The position numbers and the translations under genes are program-made. The notes under the pieces were generated by a model, which was not told the DNA's origin, searched no databases, and saw only the letters and a program-made list of their open reading frames with translations. 64,000 nucleotides of DNA from Styela clava (lineage: Eukaryota > Chordata > Ascidiacea > Stolidobranchia > Styelidae), in NCBI RefSeq assembly GCF_964204865.1, contig NC_135262.1, positions 17,971,650 to 18,035,649 of the forward strand, written 5' to 3'. Shown here in pieces: positions 61,901-64,000 of this stretch (position 1 is its first letter; each line of letters starts with the position of its first letter).

Positions 61901-63480
61901 AGATGTTGAACAAGAGGGCAATGCTTGAATAAAAAACATAAAAGTCAACTGACTAATATGAACTCTGCAATGTTAGCAAAATTGAAGCAATATTTCAAAA
62001 GATATGTGCTGAATATCCTATAAAGGTATCCCCAAGAAGTATATAAAAAAAAGCAAAATTCGGGGTGAGATGTTGAAAACAGTAGAATTTGAAAATAATT
62101 TGAAAGAATAAAAGTACTGTAATAAATTTCCAACCACTTCTAACCAAGAATAACAGAATCTCTTTCTAAAAATAGCAAATATATTAGTGACGTTTCCTTA
62201 TATCATAGAATAACTTCTTGATAAAAAACACGAAACAAATTAATCAAACAGCACAGCGACATACAAGGTATTTTGTGGAATGAGATTATGCTTTATTACA
62301 TTTTACTTGAATACCATCCCATCCAAGTAACCTTGTGAAAATGACCCACACCGATCCAAAATATGACGCAAACAAAATAAAAGAACCAGCATTTCATTAC
62401 AAATGATCTTAGTAACCACCTCTAACTACTTTCCACCTTTGAGTGTGAAATTTGAAATAACCGGTCTACAAGTTCCGAAGAAAAGCAGTTTTCTGACTCA
62501 ACATCAAAAATGCACCAAAATGTTCCACTCGTTTAACTTTGTGTCCAAAAAATGCTACACAGATGAGGATCTCATTTTTTTGCAATTAGTTATTTGAGAT
62601 GTGAAAAAAACACAATATTGAATATATAAATCACCCAATATGTTCCTCCTTTTGAAATCCATGCAGCATGAACATTAAGATCATGCAGACCATCATGATC
62701 AAGTCTCAACACCGTACCAATGTCTCCTTCCATGACATCTTCATATGATCTACAACATTTTATCAACATTCCAACCTGGGATAAGAATAAATATAATTTA
62801 TGAATAATTTATATTTCAAAATCATAAGACTCATAAAATGAAGGTAATAAAAGACTTTACACTATTTTTATACGACATATCAACTTCTCCGCTCTGCACT
62901 GCCAGGTAAGGACCTAGTATAATTTAGAAGGGCTTGAATCTTGCAGGTTCTGTATTGGCTGCTCAATTTGGTACATCCTGGTTGAGGTAGTGGGATGGGA
63001 TTTGAACCCAAAATTTTAACATGCGATGATATCATTGTTACCGTAGTTATGCTTAATTGCTTAAAAAGCCACTTTCACTGAAAACATAGCACTGACAGCA
63101 GCAGCCAGCGACTTTCTACAAATAACATAATGTGCAAATGCACGAAAACATATACAGTGTCATTACTCTCACTGAAAAAAAAAACTTGAATCTACAGCAT
63201 CTGAAAAGTTAATTAAATCGTCTAGTACGTAGTTAATTATAGATTTTCTTCCAAAATAACATCAAAATAAACAATTCAGCCAAACAATCCTGGTGGAATT
63301 GAATTTTATTATGTAAAGATTGGTAACCTTGCGAATATAGACAAAGGAGACTATTCTGTTAATCTAGTACTAACCTTGATGTTTTCTCGAATATATTTTG
63401 CATATTCATCAGAGCTGGCAAATTCTGAAGGTTTTTTGTAATTAATTGTTTGTATGTTTTCCTCTTCTGGTTCATCAATT
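37926..63480 (-). CDS. HERC2: HERC2, C-terminal half, 48 exons (5' part beyond the window)
   Basis: Giant HECT-type E3 ubiquitin ligase (DNA-damage signalling and repair, centrosome and NEURL4/UBE3A partnerships in vertebrates). Exons from 5' to 3' (coordinates on +): 63375-63480, 62635-62775, 61702-61797, 61429-61626, 60557-60738, 60009-60070, 59707-59921, 58934-59128, 58694-58855, 57802-58014, 57177-57303, 56980-57098, 56756-56905, 55209-55407, 54794-54993, 54203-54333, 53963-54120, 53547-53692, 53021-53216, 52548-52856, 52083-52177, 51616-51769, 51239-51343, 51070-51157, 50473-50738, 50263-50376, 49818-49906, 49508-49660, 49304-49419, 48697-48895, 48090-48197, 47876-47982, 47619-47796, 47003-47166, 46761-46871, 45963-46140, 44552-44798, 43686-43933, 43091-43235, 42016-42228, 41226-41347, 40779-40874, 40487-40566, 40065-40170, 39139-39351, 38923-39012, 38544-38685, 37926-38230. 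Phases agree at every join, giving about 2,511 residues with no stop. Two introns use GC donors. Residue order and motifs match vertebrate HERC2 throughout. The N-terminal RLD1 and cytochrome b5 parts lie to the right of the window. Confidence 0.95.
38338..38462 (-). repeat. Short tandem duplication in the last HERC2 intron
   Basis: A unit of about 60 bases starting AAATGTTTAACCTTGCGA and ending TTGGTGACAAGG occurs twice in a row (38338-38396 and 38398-38462). The second copy has an extra six bases (GCGATT). The near-identity indicates a recent event. Confidence 0.9.
41504..41705. repeat. Dispersed repeat family B, copy 1
   Basis: GGGAGAAGGAAAG..., AACCATATG, TTTCAGATG, TGGAGGAAGCAG and AATCCTCTCGCACA-like words in the same order as 49119-49300. 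Directly abuts family A copy 1. In a HERC2 intron. Confidence 0.6.
41723..41875. repeat. Dispersed repeat family A, copy 1
   Basis: Shares GGCCATAATTTTATTT, GACTGTCTGTG, CCAAGTGAATATACCCC, CCCATAGGTTTC and CACAACTTGATGT with copies at 50765-50990, 60245-60465 and, inverted, 54400-54655. Lies in a HERC2 intron. Probably a SINE-like or MITE family; its ends were not defined. Confidence 0.75.
43970..44195 (-). repeat. tRNA-derived SINE, copy 1
   Basis: On the minus strand it begins with an A-box-like TGGCCCAGTCGTTAAAGC (44168-44186), then a B-box-like AGTTTGATTCC about 35 bases on. The body includes GGAAAGATTCCAGTTCTTCC and a tail TTTGTTCAGAGCAAAAG. The body and tail words recur in the copy at 50015-50205. 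Same orientation as HERC2. Confidence 0.7.
44552..48895 (-). CDS. HERC2: HERC2 RLD3, seven RCC1 blades
   Basis: Exons 48697-48895 to 44552-44798. Blade signatures: [91 protein letters not shown] and [11 protein letters not shown]. Introns fall at similar places within the blades in RLD2 and RLD3 (for example just after the fourth Gly-Arg-Leu-Gly-His blade), as expected of an ancient tandem domain duplication. The final exon ends TTTACAG/GCATGT, the second GC-AG intron. Confidence 0.94.
49119..49300. repeat. Dispersed repeat family B, copy 2
   Basis: Shares GGGAGAAGAAAGTC, ATCATATGACG, TTTCAGATGCATGG, GGTGGAGGAAGCAG and AAATCCTTTCGCACATACG with the copy at 41504. Next to exon 49304-49419 of HERC2. 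Confidence 0.6.
49304..53692 (-). CDS. HERC2: HERC2 spacer between RLD2 and RLD3
   Basis: Twelve exons. The start ([20 protein letters not shown]) matches the vertebrate spacer. Exons 53021-53216 and 52548-52856 are Ser/Thr/Pro/Glu-rich, probably disordered and poorly conserved. From 52083-52177 on, conservation returns with [41 protein letters not shown] and [10 protein letters not shown], a beta-sandwich-like module. Helical exons follow, then an acidic strip ([13 protein letters not shown]) and [10 protein letters not shown] just before RLD3. Confidence 0.88.
50015..50205 (-). repeat. tRNA-derived SINE, copy 2
   Basis: Minus strand: A box GGCCTAGAGGTTAAAAC (50191-50203 and beyond), B box CCGGTTCAAATCCC (50139-50152), then a body with GGAAAGATTCCGGTGCTTCC and a tail GCCTTGTTCAGAGGCAAAAG. 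The tail word also occurs at 17283-17325 in the GTPase gene, so the family is widespread. Confidence 0.75.
50765..50990. repeat. Dispersed repeat family A, copy 2
   Basis: The same words as the copy at 41723, with both outer parts preserved (GTACCAGGTTAAGATTAGGC at one end, GGGTACACATACTTTTGGAG at the other). It lies in the HERC2 intron between exons 50473-50738 and 51070-51157. Confidence 0.75.
53963..58014 (-). CDS. HERC2: HERC2 RLD2, seven RCC1 blades
   Basis: Exons from 57802-58014 to 53963-54120. All seven blade signatures are seen in order: [90 protein letters not shown] and [14 protein letters not shown]. In vertebrate HERC2 this propeller binds UBE3A/E6AP. The last exon of the block closes the propeller (SVAWSV) and runs into a Basic/Ser spacer. 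Confidence 0.95.
54400..54655. repeat. Dispersed repeat family A, copy 3, inverted
   Basis: Reverse orientation of the other copies: GGCGCTCCAGAAGTG at the left, then ACATCAAGTTGT, CCTATGGGCAGGGG, ACTTGGCTGACACAGACA and TTATGGCCTAACCCTAACCT. It lies in the HERC2 intron between exons 54203-54333 and 54794-54993. Confidence 0.75.
55642..56538. mobile_element. hAT-type element with TAGGGATGTCC ends, 897 bp
   Basis: Inverted ends TAGGGATGTCC (left) and GGACATCCCTA (right), flanked by the 8-bp direct repeat CTTATAAC at 55634-55641 and 56539-56546. The GTTTTCGTTTCGTTTTCG-rich left part and an unusually GC-rich middle (near 56040-56140) differ in composition from the surrounding intron. The frames inside are under 110 residues and show no transposase motif. 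It lies in the HERC2 intron between blades 4 and 5 of RLD2. Confidence 0.92.
58268..58656. mobile_element. Inverted-repeat element, about 390 bp
   Basis: Arms of about 90 bases: left words CATGTTCAC, AAGTACCTCT, GTGGAACAACC, TGCATATGTTATTC and TTAACCCC are mirrored at the right as GGGGTTAGGAATACCATATG, GGTTGTTCCATG, AGAAGTACTT and GTGAACATG. No target duplication could be fixed, and no coding frame is inside. Probably a MITE in the HERC2 intron before RLD2. Confidence 0.75.
58694..60070 (-). CDS. HERC2: HERC2 DOC/APC10 domain exons
   Basis: Exons 60009-60070, 59707-59921, 58934-59128 and the linker 58694-58855. [20 protein letters not shown], then [17 protein letters not shown], then [20 protein letters not shown] and SFGIDCK are the beta-jelly-roll landmarks shared with APC10 and vertebrate HERC2. 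Exon 60009-60070 ends AAAAG/GCATGT, a GC-AG intron confirmed by phase with the following exon. The linker exon carries an acidic SDSEEDCE patch just before RLD2. Confidence 0.9.
60245..60465. repeat. Dispersed repeat family A, copy 4
   Basis: Contains AGTTCTATTACGAGTTCG, GTGAATATACCCCCTGCTCA, CACAACTTGATGTA and TTCTGGAGCGCC in the same order as copies 1 and 2. It lies in the HERC2 intron between the ZZ and DOC exons. Confidence 0.75.
60557..63480 (-). CDS. HERC2: HERC2 Mib-HERC2-like region and ZZ finger exons
   Basis: Exon 63375-63480 leads in ([12 protein letters not shown]). Exons 62635-62775 and 61702-61797 give [20 protein letters not shown] and [16 protein letters not shown], and 61429-61626 gives [15 protein letters not shown]...[12 protein letters not shown]. 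These are the SH3-like Mib-HERC2/CPH-type folds used for protein binding. The ZZ finger is split: CDNC ends exon 61429-61626, and [15 protein letters not shown] then H-x-x-x-x-R-H follow in exon 60557-60738. All paired cysteines are present. Confidence 0.92.
62893..63072 (-). repeat. tRNA-derived SINE, copy 3
   Basis: Minus strand: A-box-like TGGCTTTTTAAGCAATTAAG (63051-63071), B box GGGTTCAAATCCC (62998-63010), then a diverged body ending CCTTACCTGGCAGTGCAGAG near 62893. Older than the other two by its divergence. Confidence 0.6.
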
Positions 63481-64000
63481 CTAAAAATAATTTTAAAATA
63501 ATAAAAACTAAAACATTCTCAACATATATGTTTCAACTATATAATTTCTCTACCATGTTTTTGAAGACTTTTTTGTATCCATTCGACATTGCCCATAGAA
63601 TATTATTACACCCTGGGTGAGGTGGGGGAATACTAGCAAAATGTCTTCTGTCTAATCACTAAAAATTACATGTTTGTGAGGAAATTAAGAGTACATCTGT
63701 ACTCAGGTTATGTGAAGAAGAATACGTTCAATTTGGTGATTACCAGTAAAATGGTATAATTTGAATTAAATCATTTCATAAACTTTAACATCACATCCAG
63801 GAAGTAGGAACTTTGGCTAAAAGGTTAACACTATTGGAGGCACTGCCACTAGAGAATGAAAAAAAATTTAAGTTTTAATTGCTTTTGAATTTCATAAATT
63901 GACACGAAATGCTTCAAGTCTTACATTAATCTGATTTTACTATCATTCTTTAAATGTCAGTAGCTTTTGGCATTTTAGTGGTCGCCCATAGCTACAAGCA
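63481..64000. other. HERC2 intron sequence at the right edge
   Basis: No further HERC2 exon was seen on the minus strand. The first exon here begins in phase 2, so its upstream partner must lie to the right of the window. Confidence 0.5.

Noticed and set aside
63785..63830. tRNA-like A-box word TTGGCTAAAAGGTTAAC on the plus strand
   Set aside because: No B box follows at the right distance and no cloverleaf can be drawn.

Overview
The window is animal (invertebrate) nuclear DNA. It is AT-rich, its genes are split into many small exons by introns that are often only about 75-90 bases, and it is crowded with small DNA transposons and SINE-like repeats. The species cannot be fixed from the sequence. 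The short introns, the invertebrate-like HERC2 and the repeat load would fit an ascidian or another small-genome marine invertebrate, but that is a guess.

Layout. (1) 729-10721: a complete BEL/Pao LTR retrotransposon with two near-identical LTRs, a 5-bp target duplication (GATAT), a gag region broken by stops and frame changes, and a long pol. Its pol is interrupted by a 1.96-kb piggyBac-like element flanked by TTAA (4670-6626). (2) 10722-14638: no gene recognised. (3) 14639-33830, plus strand: a gene of about 18 exons for an atlastin/GBP-like large GTPase. Its G domain is followed not by an atlastin membrane hairpin but by a long charged helical region made of repeated, phase 0-0 exons. Its introns hold a near-perfect 68-bp-armed palindrome, three kinds of tandem repeat, a BED-finger relic and three hAT-type elements with visible 8-bp target duplications. 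(4) 33831-37925: intergenic, occupied mostly by a candidate Tc1/mariner-like element with long inverted ends. (5) 63480-37926, minus strand: the C-terminal half of HERC2, a giant HECT ubiquitin ligase, read through 48 exons with an unbroken frame of about 2,511 residues. Its domain order is Mib-HERC2-like, ZZ finger, DOC/APC10, RLD2 (7 blades), a spacer, RLD3 (7 blades), HECT with its catalytic Cys, and an unusual Ser/Arg/Asp tail. The N-terminal half lies beyond the right edge.

The GTPase gene and HERC2 converge tail to tail. HERC2 introns carry tRNA-derived SINEs in the gene's own orientation, a second dispersed repeat family, another hAT-type element (55642-56538) and a long inverted-repeat element (58268-58656).

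No CRISPR array, operon, rRNA or free-standing tRNA gene was seen. The most original features are the modular GTPase with a repeated phase-symmetric exon tail, the piggyBac insertion that falls exactly in frame within pol, and the cluster of transposons datable by their target duplications.
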